A stretch of 34,261 nucleotides of DNA from the NCBI GenBank assembly GCA_009694265.1, contig SHVM01000019.1:1-34261 (forward strand), in the 5' to 3' direction. Each line of letters starts with the position of its first letter. The first letter of the stretch is position 1. Of this stretch, positions 7,407 to 17,218 are shown one piece after another. A model generated the notes under the pieces. That model saw only the letters and a list, made by a program, of their open reading frames with translations, was not told the origin of the DNA and did not search any database. Source of the stretch: Pseudolabrys sp. (lineage in GTDB: Bacteria; Pseudomonadota; Alphaproteobacteria; Rhizobiales; Xanthobacteraceae). Made by a program: the position numbers and the translations under genes.

Positions 7407-8243
7407 ATGAGCGACGAACGAAAATTGGCCTGCATCATCGCCTGGCCGGCGGGCCATTCACGCTCGCCCTTGATCCACAATTACTGGATCAAGCAGCATG
7501 GGCTGAACGCCGAATACCGGCGCGAGGCGGTGCCGCCGGAAAAATTCGTCGACTTCATCGCGCACTTTCGCGACAACGGTTATGTCGGCGGCAATGTCAC
7601 CGTTCCGCATAAGGTGGTAGCGCTTGGCTTGACGGAGCCGGACGAACGCGCCCGCGCGGTCGGGGCCGCCAATTGCTTGTGGTATGACGGCGACACGCTG
7701 CGCTCCACCAATACCGACGTCGAGGGCTTCCTCGCCAATCTTGACGCCACGGCGCCGGGATGGGACCGCGGGCTTGAGAGCGCCATGGTGCTCGGCGCCG
7801 GCGGCGGCGCACGCGCCGTGATTTATGCGCTGATCGCGCGCGAGGTGCAGCGCATCTATGTGATCAACCGCACGCGCGAGCGCGCGCAAGTCCTGCAGAA
7901 GCAATTCGGGGCGCGTGTGCATGTCGCCGGCTGGGAGGAGACCACCGGCCTGCTCGGCGGCACGGGACTTTTGGTCAACACCACGACGCTCGGCATGGTC
8001 GGCCAGCCGCCGCTTGAGCTCAATCTGCGCTGCCCGGCCTCGCTGGTGGCGGCGGATCTGGTCTATGCGCCGCTGGAAACCGGGTTGCTGAAACTGGCGC
8101 GCGCGCGCGGCCTGCGCACAGCCGACGGGCTCGGCATGCTGCTGCATCAGGCGGTGCGCGGGTTTGAGCGCTGGTTCGGCGTGACGCCCGAAGTGACGGC
8201 GGAATTGCGCGCTTTGGTCGAGGCCGATCTGCTCAAGAAATAA
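7407..8243 (+). CDS. aroE: shikimate dehydrogenase (NADP+)
   Basis: A 278-residue AroE, which reduces 3-dehydroshikimate to shikimate with NADPH in aromatic amino acid synthesis. The shikimate-binding SRSPLIHN (S18, S20), the catalytic Lys69 in NVTVPHK and Asp104 in NTD are present. The NADP glycine loop is GAGGGARA (130-137) and the basic NRTRER that follows fits NADPH preference. The C-terminal GLGMLLHQAVRGFERW helix is typical. The frame extends 22 codons upstream, but ATG 7407 (MSDERKLACIIAWP) fits the family N-terminus. In many relatives aroE is followed by coaE and dnaQ; here it is followed by a small exported protein, so the local order differs. Confidence 0.93.
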   Translation: MSDERKLACIIAWPAGHSRSPLIHNYWIKQHGLNAEYRREAVPPEKFVDFIAHFRDNGYVGGNVTVPHKVVALGLTEPDERARAVGAANCLWYDGDTLRSTNTDVEGFLANLDATAPGWDRGLESAMVLGAGGGARAVIYALIAREVQRIYVINRTRERAQVLQKQFGARVHVAGWEETTGLLGGTGLLVNTTTLGMVGQPPLELNLRCPASLVAADLVYAPLETGLLKLARARGLRTADGLGMLLHQAVRGFERWFGVTPEVTAELRALVEADLLKK

Positions 8244-8349
8244 CGGACTTTTTGCCCACTCCCGCCCGCCGGAATAATGCGCCGGGCGCGGGGTTATTGG
8301 GCTGACAGCTCTGACTTAAAGGGCGGCAAACATCTCAGGGAAGAACACC

Positions 8350-8796
8350 ATGAAAATGTCACACAAGGCTTTGATCGGCGCTGGCCTGGCACTCGTGCTG
8401 GCAACCAGCGCCTTCGCGCAGGCACCCGGCCGCATTCGCGGCCAGATCGAGAAAGCCGACGGCGCCATGCTGGTGCTCAAGACGCGCGACGGCGCCATGC
8501 TGAACGTGAAGCTCGCCGACGACGTGCGCGTATCCGCGCTGGTCAAGGCCTCGCTCTCCGACCTCAAGAATGACACCTTCATCGCCATCGCCGGCGTGCC
8601 GGAGCCGAACGGCAGCATCAAGGCTTATTCGGTTCATATCTTCCTGCCCGCCCAGCGCGGTGTGGTGCCGGATCGCCATGGACCCTGGGACGGGCGGCCG
8701 AACAGCACCATGACCAACGCCTATGTCGCGAACATGGTGACCGGTAAGGACGGCGCCACTGGCAATGCGTTGGCCTATGGATTGAAGGAGGAGTGA
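8350..8796 (+). CDS. small exported protein of unknown function
   Basis: 148 residues beginning with a clear Sec signal peptide (hydrophobic core ALIGAGLALVLATSAFAQA, cleavage after AFA or AQA near residue 24). The mature part starts GRIRGQIEKADGAMLVLKTRDG and looks like a small beta-barrel (OB-like or DUF5666-like) repeat of short strands up to about residue 95, followed by a polar tail. No catalytic or metal motif is visible. ATG 8350 has an AGGGAAG site upstream. It ends three bases before the convergent alpha-hydroxyacid dehydrogenase stop. A periplasmic location is likely; the function is not recognised. Confidence 0.75.
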   Translation: MKMSHKALIGAGLALVLATSAFAQAPGRIRGQIEKADGAMLVLKTRDGAMLNVKLADDVRVSALVKASLSDLKNDTFIAIAGVPEPNGSIKAYSVHIFLPAQRGVVPDRHGPWDGRPNSTMTNAYVANMVTGKDGATGNALAYGLKEE

Positions 8797-8799
8797 GGA

Positions 8800-9984
8800 C
8801 TAGCGCCGTTTGCGCGCCGCCTTCTTCTTCGGCTTTTTCGATTCTTTGCCACCGACGATCACCCGGCCGTCAATGTCTTTAATGTTGTTGGTGCCGGTCA
8901 GCGCCATGGTGACGCTGAGCTCGCTCTTGAGGATGTCGATCGCCTTGGCGACGCCGGGCCTGCCGCCGGCGCCGAGCCCGTAGATGTAGGGCCGGCCGAC
9001 CAGGCAGGCGCGCGCGCCCAGCGCCAGCGCGCGCATCATGTCCGATCCGGTGCGGATGCCGCCGTCGAACAGTACCTCGGTACCGGAGCCGAGCGCGTCG
9101 GCGACCTTCGGCAGCGCCGAAATCGAGGATGGCGCGCCGTCGAGCTGGCGGCCGCCATGGTTCGATACCACGATGGCGTCGGCGCCGAGCTTGACCGCGG
9201 TCTTGGCGTCATCGGCGTCGAGAATGCCCTTCAAGATCAGTTTGCCGGGCCAGATCTTCTTGATCCACTCGACATCCTTCCACGACAGCGCCGGATCGAA
9301 CTGGCTGCCGACCCACTTGGCGAGCTCGTTGACATTGTCCATGCCCTTCACGTGGCCGGCGAGGTTGCCGAAGGTCTTGCGCTTGCCGGTAAGGATGCTC
9401 CAGGCCCAGGCCGGCTTGGTCGCCACGTCGATAATGTTCTTCAACCGGATTTGCGGCGGCACCGTCATGCCGTTCTTGATGTCGCGGTGGCGTTGGCCGA
9501 GCACTTGCAGATCGACGGTGAGCACCAGCGCGCTGCATTTCGCGGCTACCGCGCGCGACAAGATCTCCTTCGAGAAGCCGCGGTCGCGGATCACGTAAAG
9601 CTGGAACCAGAACGGCTTGCGCGTCGCTTCCGCCACGTCTTCGATGGAGCATATCGACATGGTCGAGAGCGTGAACGGGATGCCGGCCTCATAGGCTGCC
9701 TGCGCGGCGAGGATTTCGCCATTGCCGCGCTGCATGCCGCACAGGCCGATGGGGGCGAGCACCAGCGGCGCCGCCACCTTCTGTCCAACGATGGTCGTGG
9801 CGAGGCTGCGGGCCGAGACATCCACCAGCACGCGCTGGCGTAGCTTGATGCCTTCGAGGTCGGCCCGGTTGGCGCGCAGCGTTTCCTCATTATACGAGCC
9901 GCTGTCGGCGTAATCGAAAAACGCGCGCGGAACCTTGCGGCGGGCAAGGTCGCGCAAGTCCGCGATGCAGGTGACATTCTTCAT
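8800..9984 (-). CDS. FMN-dependent alpha-hydroxyacid dehydrogenase (L-lactate dehydrogenase type)
   Basis: A 394-residue member of the LldD/glycolate oxidase family, which oxidises L-2-hydroxyacids with FMN. The N-terminal FFDYADSGSYNEETLRAN fits the family. The catalytic His276 and substrate Arg279 lie in SNHGGRQLD, Lys252 in LILKG contacts FMN, and the phosphate site is FDGGIRTGSDMMRALALGA. The protein ends in an unusual Lys/Arg-rich tail (KKPKKKAARKRR), which is not part of the enzyme fold and might aid membrane or nucleic-acid association. A TTG two codons upstream (9990) is possible, but ATG 9982-9984 (MKNVTCIADL) is preferred. Lactate or a related hydroxyacid is the likely substrate. 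Confidence 0.88.
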   Translation of the reverse strand: MKNVTCIADLRDLARRKVPRAFFDYADSGSYNEETLRANRADLEGIKLRQRVLVDVSARSLATTIVGQKVAAPLVLAPIGLCGMQRGNGEILAAQAAYEAGIPFTLSTMSICSIEDVAEATRKPFWFQLYVIRDRGFSKEILSRAVAAKCSALVLTVDLQVLGQRHRDIKNGMTVPPQIRLKNIIDVATKPAWAWSILTGKRKTFGNLAGHVKGMDNVNELAKWVGSQFDPALSWKDVEWIKKIWPGKLILKGILDADDAKTAVKLGADAIVVSNHGGRQLDGAPSSISALPKVADALGSGTEVLFDGGIRTGSDMMRALALGARACLVGRPYIYGLGAGGRPGVAKAIDILKSELSVTMALTGTNNIKDIDGRVIVGGKESKKPKKKAARKRR

Positions 9985-10242
9985 GGGCAAACTCTGTGGG
10001 GCGACTGTGGTTAATCGGGTAGCACAGGGGCAAGGGCTGCGAAATGGCCCGCTTCAAGCCCCGTTGGCGGTGGAAAAGCCGTGGTTTTGGGCCCCGGTTA
10101 ACCGCAGTCGGTAATGATTCCTCACAATTGTTGAAGTAAATTCGATGCATTGGCCTATATACATCCGTGCGGGGCAGGCTTGGGCTTGGCCGTCCGCTCA
10201 TTCAAAGCTGGGCGTCACGCGTTAGGCGTCGAGGGGCAGTTC

Positions 10243-11586
<1,344 letters not shown>

Positions 11587-11808
11587 GCTGCCGCTCAAGC
11601 CGCTGCCGAAATCGTAAATGATTTCTTAAATACCGCTTTCCGCACGCCGGAGTCGTTTTTCGGCGCGTGCGCTGCCGCGTCCGCGCCGATAAATTCGTTA
11701 AGCGACGTGGTTAAAAAATAAGGTTAAGAGCCACTTAAGAATTTTCTGCCATCGTCCCTCATCTTTCACCGCCTGGGCAACCGGGCGGATTCGACAGGGG
11801 ACGATTGC

Positions 11809-12649
11809 ATGTTTGGTGCGCGTCTTTCGGTTTCGGCCTTGGCGATGGTCGCTGCGTTCTCTACGAGCGCTGCGCGTGCCGCCGATTATTCGCTGCCACT
11901 GCCACCGCCGCAACAGCAACCGGTCTACATTTAGCAGCAGCCGCAGGTGATCGAGGAATTTTCCTCGGGCTGGTATCTGCGCGGCGATGTAGGCATCGGC
12001 ATGTCGAGTTCCTACAAGCTCGGCTACCTGCCGGCTCCGGCCAATGTCGGCAACGGTTTTGTGCTCGAGCACAATTCGCGCGGCGATCAGTTCTTCATCG
12101 GCGGCGGCATCGGCATGAATGGAACAACTGGCTGCGCTTCGACTTTACCGGCGAGTACCGCGCCAAGTCGCGCGTCTACGCCTTCGGCAGCTACCCCGGC
12201 GGCATCGACACTTACGAGGGAAACCTGAAGTCTTGGGTGTTTCTCACCAACGCCTATGTCGATCTCGGAACCTGGAATTGCTTCACGCCGTTCGTCGGCG
12301 CCGGCATTGGCGCGACACGCAATAGCTTGACCGACTTCACCGACATCAATCCGAACGGCGGGCGCGGCTTCGGGCGCAATCCAAGCGAATGGCATCTGGC
12401 CTGGGCGCTGCATGCCGGCGTCGCCTACACCGTGACCAAGAATTTAAAGATCGAGCTGGCCTACCCTATCTCAATCTTGGCTCGATCACCGACACCATCG
12501 ATTGCGTCGGTGGCTGCAGTCCGGATTCCTACAAGTTCAGCAATCTCTATTTGAACGATATCAAGATCGGCCTGCGCTGGACCTGCTGCGATACGCCGCC
12601 GTCGCCGCCGGTCTACATGCCGCCGCCGCCGCTGCGCAGCAAAGGCTAG
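11809..12649 (+). pseudogene. outer-membrane beta-barrel protein (Omp25/31-like), copy A, one stop and two frameshifts
   Basis: ATG 11809 starts a signal peptide (MFGARLSVSALAMVAAFSTSAARA) and a Pro/Gln-rich linker, then an in-frame TAG at 11932-11934. The same frame continues with EEFSSGWYLRGDVG and FFIGGGIGM. At about 12118-12120 one base is missing and the barrel continues in another frame (WNNWLRFDFTGEYRAKS, then LGTWNCFTPFVGAGIG, WHLAWALHAGVAYTV). Near 12464-12466 a second base is missing and the reading moves again to YLNLGSITDTIDC and IGLRWTCCD, ending in a Pro-rich tail with stop at 12647-12649. All parts together make a full-length surface antigen of about 280 residues. It is either decaying or affected by sequencing errors; its neighbour is a paralogue. 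Confidence 0.85.
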
Positions 12650-12650
12650 C

Positions 12651-12686
12651 GCGCATGATCCCGAAGCGTGGAAACCGATCATGCGC
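12651..12686. repeat. short GCGCATGAT...ATCATGCGC palindrome
   Basis: GCGCATGAT (12651-12659) and ATCATGCGC (12678-12686) are inverted around CCCGAAGCGTGGAAACCG. This resembles a shortened member of the GAGCATGAT repeat family at 18504-18551, with the shared CCGAA.....GTGG..ACCG core. It begins one base after the stop of outer-membrane protein copy A. Confidence 0.65.
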
Positions 12687-12813
12687 CAATAAAAGGGCTT
12701 CGCCGGCTGAGCGATGATGTGAGCGAGGCGCGGACTTGGTGAAAACGTATGTTTAGCGCCGCATTGTCTTCCTGCGGCAAGATCGAACGGAACGCAACGA
12801 AGGATTGGGTGTC

Positions 12814-13545
12814 ATGAGTTGGTTGCGGATCTTGGTCGTCTCCGGTGCGGCATTGACGGTTCTCAGCGCAAATGCGCGTGGCGCCGACGTGCCAGGCTAT
12901 CCCACGCTGCCGATGCCGCTTCCCTCGTGAAAACGGCCGCTACAGAATGTGGAGATTTTTTCCGGCTGGTATTTGCGCGGCGACATCGCCTACCGCTTTC
13001 AGCGCAGCGGAACCTCCTCGAGCGGCAACACGGCGCAGGTTCCCAACCCCAACAGCGTCAAACTCGACAACACCATGCTGGGCGGCTTCGGCGTCGGCTA
13101 TAAGGCGCAGTGGTTTCGCGTCGATCTGACCGGCGATTATGGCTGGCGCAGCAAATACGTCGCCACCACCAGCGCCGGCACCACCTTTTCCGGCAAGGTC
13201 GAAAGTTTCACGGTGATGGCCAATGGCTATTTCGATCTCGGCACCTGGGGCGGCTTCACCCCTTATGTCGGCGCCGGCATTGGCGGCGCCAATGTCATTT
13301 TCTCCGGTTATAAGAATTCGGCGGCCGTTTCGCCGATGCCATCGACTGCGGTGCCGGTCCATCGATGGAATCTGGCCTGGGCCGCCATGGCTGGCATGAG
13401 CTATAATTTTTCGCAAAATATTCTGCTTGATATCGGTTACCGCCATGTCGATATGGGCGATGTCAACGGCGGACCGAACGGCCAGTTGACGATCAAGCGC
13501 CTGACCGGCGACGAAATTCGGATCGGCTTCCGCTACCTGCTCTAA
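12814..13545 (+). pseudogene. outer-membrane beta-barrel protein (Omp25/31-like), copy B, one in-frame TGA
   Basis: ATG 12814 starts a signal peptide (LRILVVSGAALTVLSANARGA) and a Pro-rich linker ending PMPLPS, then TGA at 12928-12930. The same frame then runs without interruption to TAA at 13543-13545: KRPLQNVEIFSGWYLRGD, FTVMANGYFDLGTWGGFTPYVGAGIGGANV, WNLAWAAMAGMSYNF, and a last barrel strand IRIGFRYLL. Removing the single stop gives about 243 codons, normal for this family. Without readthrough the barrel could only begin at an internal GTG (12949) and would have no signal peptide. The stop may be a null mutation (CGA to TGA is one transition), a sequencing error, or a readthrough site; see the findings for the matching stop in copy A. 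Confidence 0.82.
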
Positions 13546-13610
13546 CGGGCCCACCGGCGCAATTTCCAGCATCGCTTCAGGCGGCTTGACGCGCCGCCCG
13601 TCATTGCCTA

Positions 13611-13667
13611 TTCCCGCCAGTGGGACACCCCTCCCCAACGAGGGGCACCTATCTGGAAGGATAGACC
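13611..13667 (+). promoter_or_regulatory. structured 5' leader of serC (serC RNA motif candidate)
   Basis: Immediately before serC a compact fold is visible. CCAG (13617-13620) can pair with CTGG (13653-13656), enclosing a hairpin CCCCTC (13628-13633)/GAGGGG (13640-13645) with loop CCCAAC. An alternative hairpin CTATC/GATAG (13649-13665 region) would hold the GGAAGG ribosome-binding site in its loop. Alphaproteobacteria are known to carry a conserved 'serC' RNA motif upstream of serC-serA, and position, size and the CCCGCCAGTGGGAC and CTGGAAGGAT blocks agree with my memory of it. The ligand, if any, is not known. The assignment needs a covariance-model match. Confidence 0.5.
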
Positions 13668-14840
13668 ATGAGCGCGACCAAGCCCGGCGTGCGGCCGGCC
13701 CTCCCGCACTTTTCGTCCGGCCCCTGCGCCAAGCGCCCCGGCTGGAGCCTGCAAGCCCTCACCGACGCGGTTCTCGCACGCTCGCACCGGTCCAAGATCG
13801 GCAGAGCGAAGCTCAAGCGCGCCATCGATCTCACCCGCGAAGTGCTGCAAATACCCGCCGACTATCGCATCGCCATTGTGCCGGCGTCCGACACCGGCGC
13901 GGTGGAGATGGCGTTGTGGTCGCTGCTGGGCGCTAAGCCGGTGACCATGCTGGCCTGGGAATCCTTCGGCGAAGGCTGGGTCAGCGATGTCGTCAAGGAG
14001 CTCAAGCTCAAGGACGTCACGGTACTCAAGGCGCCCTATGGCGAGCTGCCTGACTTTTCAAAAATCGACTTTGCGAGTGACGTGGTGTTCACCTGGAACG
14101 GCACCACCTCCGGCGTGTGCGTGCCGAACGGCGACTGGATCGCCGCCAAGCGCACCGGCCTCACTATTTGCGACGCCACCTCGGCGGCCTTCGCGCAAAA
14201 GCTCGATTGGCCCAAGCTCGATGCCGTCACCTTCTCCTGGCAGAAGGCGCTCGGCGGCGAGGGCGCGCATGGCATGCTCATTCTCTCACCGCGTGCGGCC
14301 GCGCGGCTGGAAAGTTACAAGCCGGCCTGGCCGCTGCCGAAACTTTTCCGCCTGACCAAAGGTGGCAAGATCAACGAAGGCATTTTCGCCGGCGAGACCA
14401 TCAACACGCCGTCGATGCTCTGCGTCGAGGACTATCTCGATACGCTCGGCTGGGCGAAATCGATCGGCGGACTGGAAGCGACGGTCGCTCGCTCGGATGC
14501 CAATGCCAAGGCCTTGGCCTCCTGGGTCGCGGGCACGCCCTGGATTGCCCATCTCGCCAAAAATGCCAATGAGCGCTCCAACACCTCAATGTGTCTGGTC
14601 GTGACCGATCCGGCGGTGACGCGGCTGCCGGCCGACGATCAGGCCGCCTTTGCCAAGACGCTGGCGAGCCTGCTGGAGAAGGAAGGCGTCGCCTACGACA
14701 TCGCCTATTACCGCGACGCGCCGCCGGGCCTGCGCATCTGGTGCGGCGCCACGGTGGAGACGCGCGACATCGAGGCGCTGACGCCCTGGCTCGATTGGGC
14801 GTTTGCGGAAGCAAAGGCCGCGCTGCCGAAGGCGGCGTGA
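13668..14840 (+). CDS. serC: phosphoserine transaminase
   Basis: A 390-residue class V aminotransferase of the alphaproteobacterial SerC type, converting 3-phosphohydroxypyruvate and glutamate to O-phosphoserine and 2-oxoglutarate in serine synthesis. It begins [20 protein letters not shown]-contact residues are in ASDTGAVE (73-80) and in CDATSAAFA, and the Schiff-base lysine is K193 in [10 protein letters not shown]. The C-terminal GLRIWCG is typical of this subgroup, which differs from the E. coli enzyme by about 30 extra residues. ATG 13668 follows GGAAGG. It is followed by serA after 70 bases, a standard operon in this order, and both are probably controlled by the leader at 13611-13667. 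Confidence 0.94.
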   Translation: MSATKPGVRPALPHFSSGPCAKRPGWSLQALTDAVLARSHRSKIGRAKLKRAIDLTREVLQIPADYRIAIVPASDTGAVEMALWSLLGAKPVTMLAWESFGEGWVSDVVKELKLKDVTVLKAPYGELPDFSKIDFASDVVFTWNGTTSGVCVPNGDWIAAKRTGLTICDATSAAFAQKLDWPKLDAVTFSWQKALGGEGAHGMLILSPRAAARLESYKPAWPLPKLFRLTKGGKINEGIFAGETINTPSMLCVEDYLDTLGWAKSIGGLEATVARSDANAKALASWVAGTPWIAHLAKNANERSNTSMCLVVTDPAVTRLPADDQAAFAKTLASLLEKEGVAYDIAYYRDAPPGLRIWCGATVETRDIEALTPWLDWAFAEAKAALPKAA

Positions 14841-14848
14841 GTTTTTTT

Positions 14849-14872
14849 CTTCTCCCCGCCAGCGGGGAGAAG
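14849..14872. repeat. CTTCTCCCCGC/GCGGGGAGAAG palindrome in the serC-serA gap
   Basis: CTTCTCCCCGC (14849-14859) and GCGGGGAGAAG (14862-14872) are perfect reverse complements with CA between them. It is the third member of the palindrome family at 420-440 and 1489-1514. The T-run lies upstream on the plus strand (14842-14848), so it is not a good intrinsic terminator for serC and probably lets transcription pass to serA. Confidence 0.6.
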
Positions 14873-14910
14873 TGCCAACAACTGAACCCATTCAAAAAGC
14901 AGTCGTAGCC

Positions 14911-16494
14911 ATGCCCAAAGTTCTCATCTCTGATGCGCTCTCGCCCGCCGCCGTTCAAATATTTAAGGATCGCGGCATCGAGGTCGATTTCCAGCCCAAT
15001 CTCGGCAAGGATAAGGACAGACTCGCCGAATTGATCGGCGGTTTCGACGGCCTCGCCATCCGCTCGGTCACCAAGGTCAGCCCTAAAATTCTCGAGCGTG
15101 CAAAAAACCTGAAGGTGATCGGCCGCGCCGGCATCGGCGTCGACAATGTCGATATTCCGGCGGCGACCGCGCGCGGCATCATCGTGATGAACACGCCGTT
15201 CGGCAATTCGATCACCACCGCCGAGCACGCCATCACGCTGATGCTGGCCTTGGCGCGTCAGATTCCGCAGGCCGACGCCTCGACACAGGCCGGCAAGTGG
15301 GAGAAGAACCGCTTTATGGGCGTCGAGATCACCGGCAAGACGCTGGGCGTCATCGGCTGCGGAAATATCGGCACGATTGTCGCCGACCGCGCGCTCGGTT
15401 TGCGCATGAAGGTGATCGCCTACGATCCGTTCCTGTCGATTGAGCGCGCCGTCGATCTCGGCGTCGAGAAGGTCGAGCTGGAGGAGCTGTTCAAGCGCTC
15501 CGACTTCATCACGCTGCACACGCCGCTCACCGACAAGACCCGCAACATCATCGACGCGCGGGCGATGGCGAAAATGAAGCCGAGCGTGCGCATCGTCAAT
15601 TGCGCGCGCGGCGGACTGGTGGATGAGGTAGCGCTGCGCGCAGCCCTCGATGCCGGCAAAGTCGCGGGCGCCGCCTTTGACGTCTTCGTCACCGAGCCGG
15701 CGACCGAGAATGTGCTGTTCGGCCATCCCAATGTGGTGTCGACGCCGCATCTTGGCGCCGCCACCAGCGAGGCGCAGGAAAACGTCGCGTTGCAGGTCGC
15801 CGAACAAATGTCGGATTACCTGCTGCGCGGCGCGATTTCCAATGCGGTCAACTTCCCCTCGATCAGCGCCGAGGAGGCGCCCAAGCTGCGGCCGTTCATC
15901 GCGCTGGCCGAAAAGCTCGGCTCGTTCGCCGGCCAGTTGACCGAAACGGGCTTGAGCAAGGTGCAGCTCACTTACGAAGGCGAGGTGGCGCGCATGAACA
16001 CCAAGGCGCTGACGTCTGCCGCGGTGGCCGGTCTGCTGCGCCCGATGTTGCAGGACGTGAACGTGGTGTCGGCGCCGGTGGTGGCCAAGGAGCGCGGCAT
16101 CATGGTCGAGGAAACCACGCGCGAAATGGCCGGCGACTACGAGAGCCTGATCACGGTGACGGTCGTCACACAGTCGCAGACGCGCTCGGTCTCGGGCACC
16201 GTGTTCGCCGATGGCCGCCCGCGCATCGTCAACATCAAGGGCATCCGCATGGACGCCGAGTTCGGCCCCTCGATGATCTACATCACCAATCTCGACAAGC
16301 CGGGCTTCATCGGCCGTTTCTCGTCCACGCTGGGCGAGGCCGGCATCAACATCGCCACCTTCCATGTCGGCCGCGAGGCGCCCGGCGGCAGCGCGGTCGC
16401 GCTGATCGAGATCGACGGCGAACTGCCGGCCGAGGTGCTGGCCAAGGTGCGCGCGCTGCCCCAGGTGCAGCAGGCTAAGCCGCTGCATTTTTGA
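14911..16494 (+). CDS. serA: D-3-phosphoglycerate dehydrogenase
   Basis: A 527-residue SerA, oxidising 3-phosphoglycerate to 3-phosphohydroxypyruvate with NAD in the first step of serine synthesis. The catalytic domain has the Rossmann motif GVIGCGNIG (146-154) and the residues R233 (NCARGG), E262 (VTEPAT) and H280 (STPHLGA). An allosteric substrate-binding domain follows (about 320-450), then a C-terminal ACT domain (MIYITNLDKPGFIGRF to the end) expected to bind serine for feedback control. This is the long type-1 form found in Mycobacterium and alphaproteobacteria. ATG 14911 fits the family start MPKVLISDALS; the 36 in-frame codons upstream run through the palindrome and are not protein-like. 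Confidence 0.95.
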   Translation: MPKVLISDALSPAAVQIFKDRGIEVDFQPNLGKDKDRLAELIGGFDGLAIRSVTKVSPKILERAKNLKVIGRAGIGVDNVDIPAATARGIIVMNTPFGNSITTAEHAITLMLALARQIPQADASTQAGKWEKNRFMGVEITGKTLGVIGCGNIGTIVADRALGLRMKVIAYDPFLSIERAVDLGVEKVELEELFKRSDFITLHTPLTDKTRNIIDARAMAKMKPSVRIVNCARGGLVDEVALRAALDAGKVAGAAFDVFVTEPATENVLFGHPNVVSTPHLGAATSEAQENVALQVAEQMSDYLLRGAISNAVNFPSISAEEAPKLRPFIALAEKLGSFAGQLTETGLSKVQLTYEGEVARMNTKALTSAAVAGLLRPMLQDVNVVSAPVVAKERGIMVEETTREMAGDYESLITVTVVTQSQTRSVSGTVFADGRPRIVNIKGIRMDAEFGPSMIYITNLDKPGFIGRFSSTLGEAGINIATFHVGREAPGGSAVALIEIDGELPAEVLAKVRALPQVQQAKPLHF

Positions 16495-16547
16495 ATCACT
16501 CGCGCTGACCCCTTTAATTGGACGCCGGGAACGTCTATTCTGGTGAC

Positions 16548-16775
16548 ATGACAAGGCTCCTGCAAAAAGCGCTCGAAGCGGTGCGTCTATTGCCGCCTGA
16601 GAATCAGGATGAAATCGCGCGCGCCATGCTTGCTTTGGCGGGCAACGATTCCGAGCCGGAAGACATCGACCCAGCCCATTTGGCGGATATTCTGGAAAGC
16701 TTGGCCCAGGCCAAGCGCGGCGAATTTGCAACCGATGCCGAGGTCGAGATCGCGTTCCGCCGTTTTGATCGATGA
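16548..16775 (+). CDS. putative antitoxin of a type II toxin-antitoxin pair
   Basis: 75 residues, all alpha-helical in appearance, beginning MTRLLQKALEAVRLLPPENQDEIARAML and ending DAEVEIAFRRFDR. This resembles small antitoxins paired with RelE/ParE toxins in Rhizobiales, where a helix rich in LP..EQ..IA is followed by an acidic linker and a C-terminal toxin-binding segment. No ribbon-helix-helix motif is obvious, so DNA binding is uncertain. A TTG ten codons upstream is also in frame, but ATG 16548 is simpler. The stop overlaps the toxin ATG (ATGA). It lies between serA and purA, an insertion in a usually compact region. Confidence 0.6.
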   Translation: MTRLLQKALEAVRLLPPENQDEIARAMLALAGNDSEPEDIDPAHLADILESLAQAKRGEFATDAEVEIAFRRFDR

Positions 16776-17064
16776 AGCTGCGTTTTACGACGCGCGCCAC
16801 CAAAAATCTCGTCGAGATCGCCGACACCTCTATGAACGCAATCCTGCTGCCGCGCGTCGTGTGTGTGCGGCCATCTATGAAGCCTTGCAAAACCTGATTT
16901 TGTTTCCTGCGGCCGGCAGACTGCAAAAGGTTGAAAGAGTGCGAAAATTGGTGACAAGCAAATACGCCTACCTGATCTATTACACCCTCGATGAAGCGGC
17001 GGATGAAATCGTGGTCCTCAATGTGAAGCACCCCGCCCGTGAGCGCGACCATGAGGATGCATGA
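16772..17064 (+). pseudogene. RelE/ParE-type toxin with a single-base frameshift
   Basis: ATG 16772 reads MKLRFTTRATKNLVEIAD, the classical ParE/RelE N-terminus. One base is then missing after GAC at 16823-16825 (a T there would give DYLYERNPAAA). In the other frame the protein continues with YERNPAAARRVCAAIYEALQ, FPAAGRLQKVERVRKLV and YLIYYTLDEAADEIVVLNVKHPAR to TGA at 17062-17064. Restoring the base gives a complete toxin of about 97 residues with its core strands and conserved Arg. As written the toxin is broken while the antitoxin is intact, a stable state for the host. A sequencing error is the main alternative. Confidence 0.72.
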
Positions 17065-17218
17065 TAGCCAGGCCCCTGCATTTCTAGAAAAACGGGTGTA
17101 AAATCAACTCGTTGCGACTGGCGCCTGGAGCGCGCGGGGCGCGCCCGTGCGCCTTGCCTCGGCCGGAGCCTTCCTTTATCCGATGGGGGCGCCCGAAGAA
17201 GTTTAAGAAGGGATTCTG

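Noticed and set aside
14401-17052. A long open frame on the minus strand opposite serC, serA and the toxin genes
   Set aside because: High GC makes stop codons rare in the antisense frame. The translation is rich in His, Arg, Asp and Gly without domains, while the plus strand encodes clear SerC and SerA.
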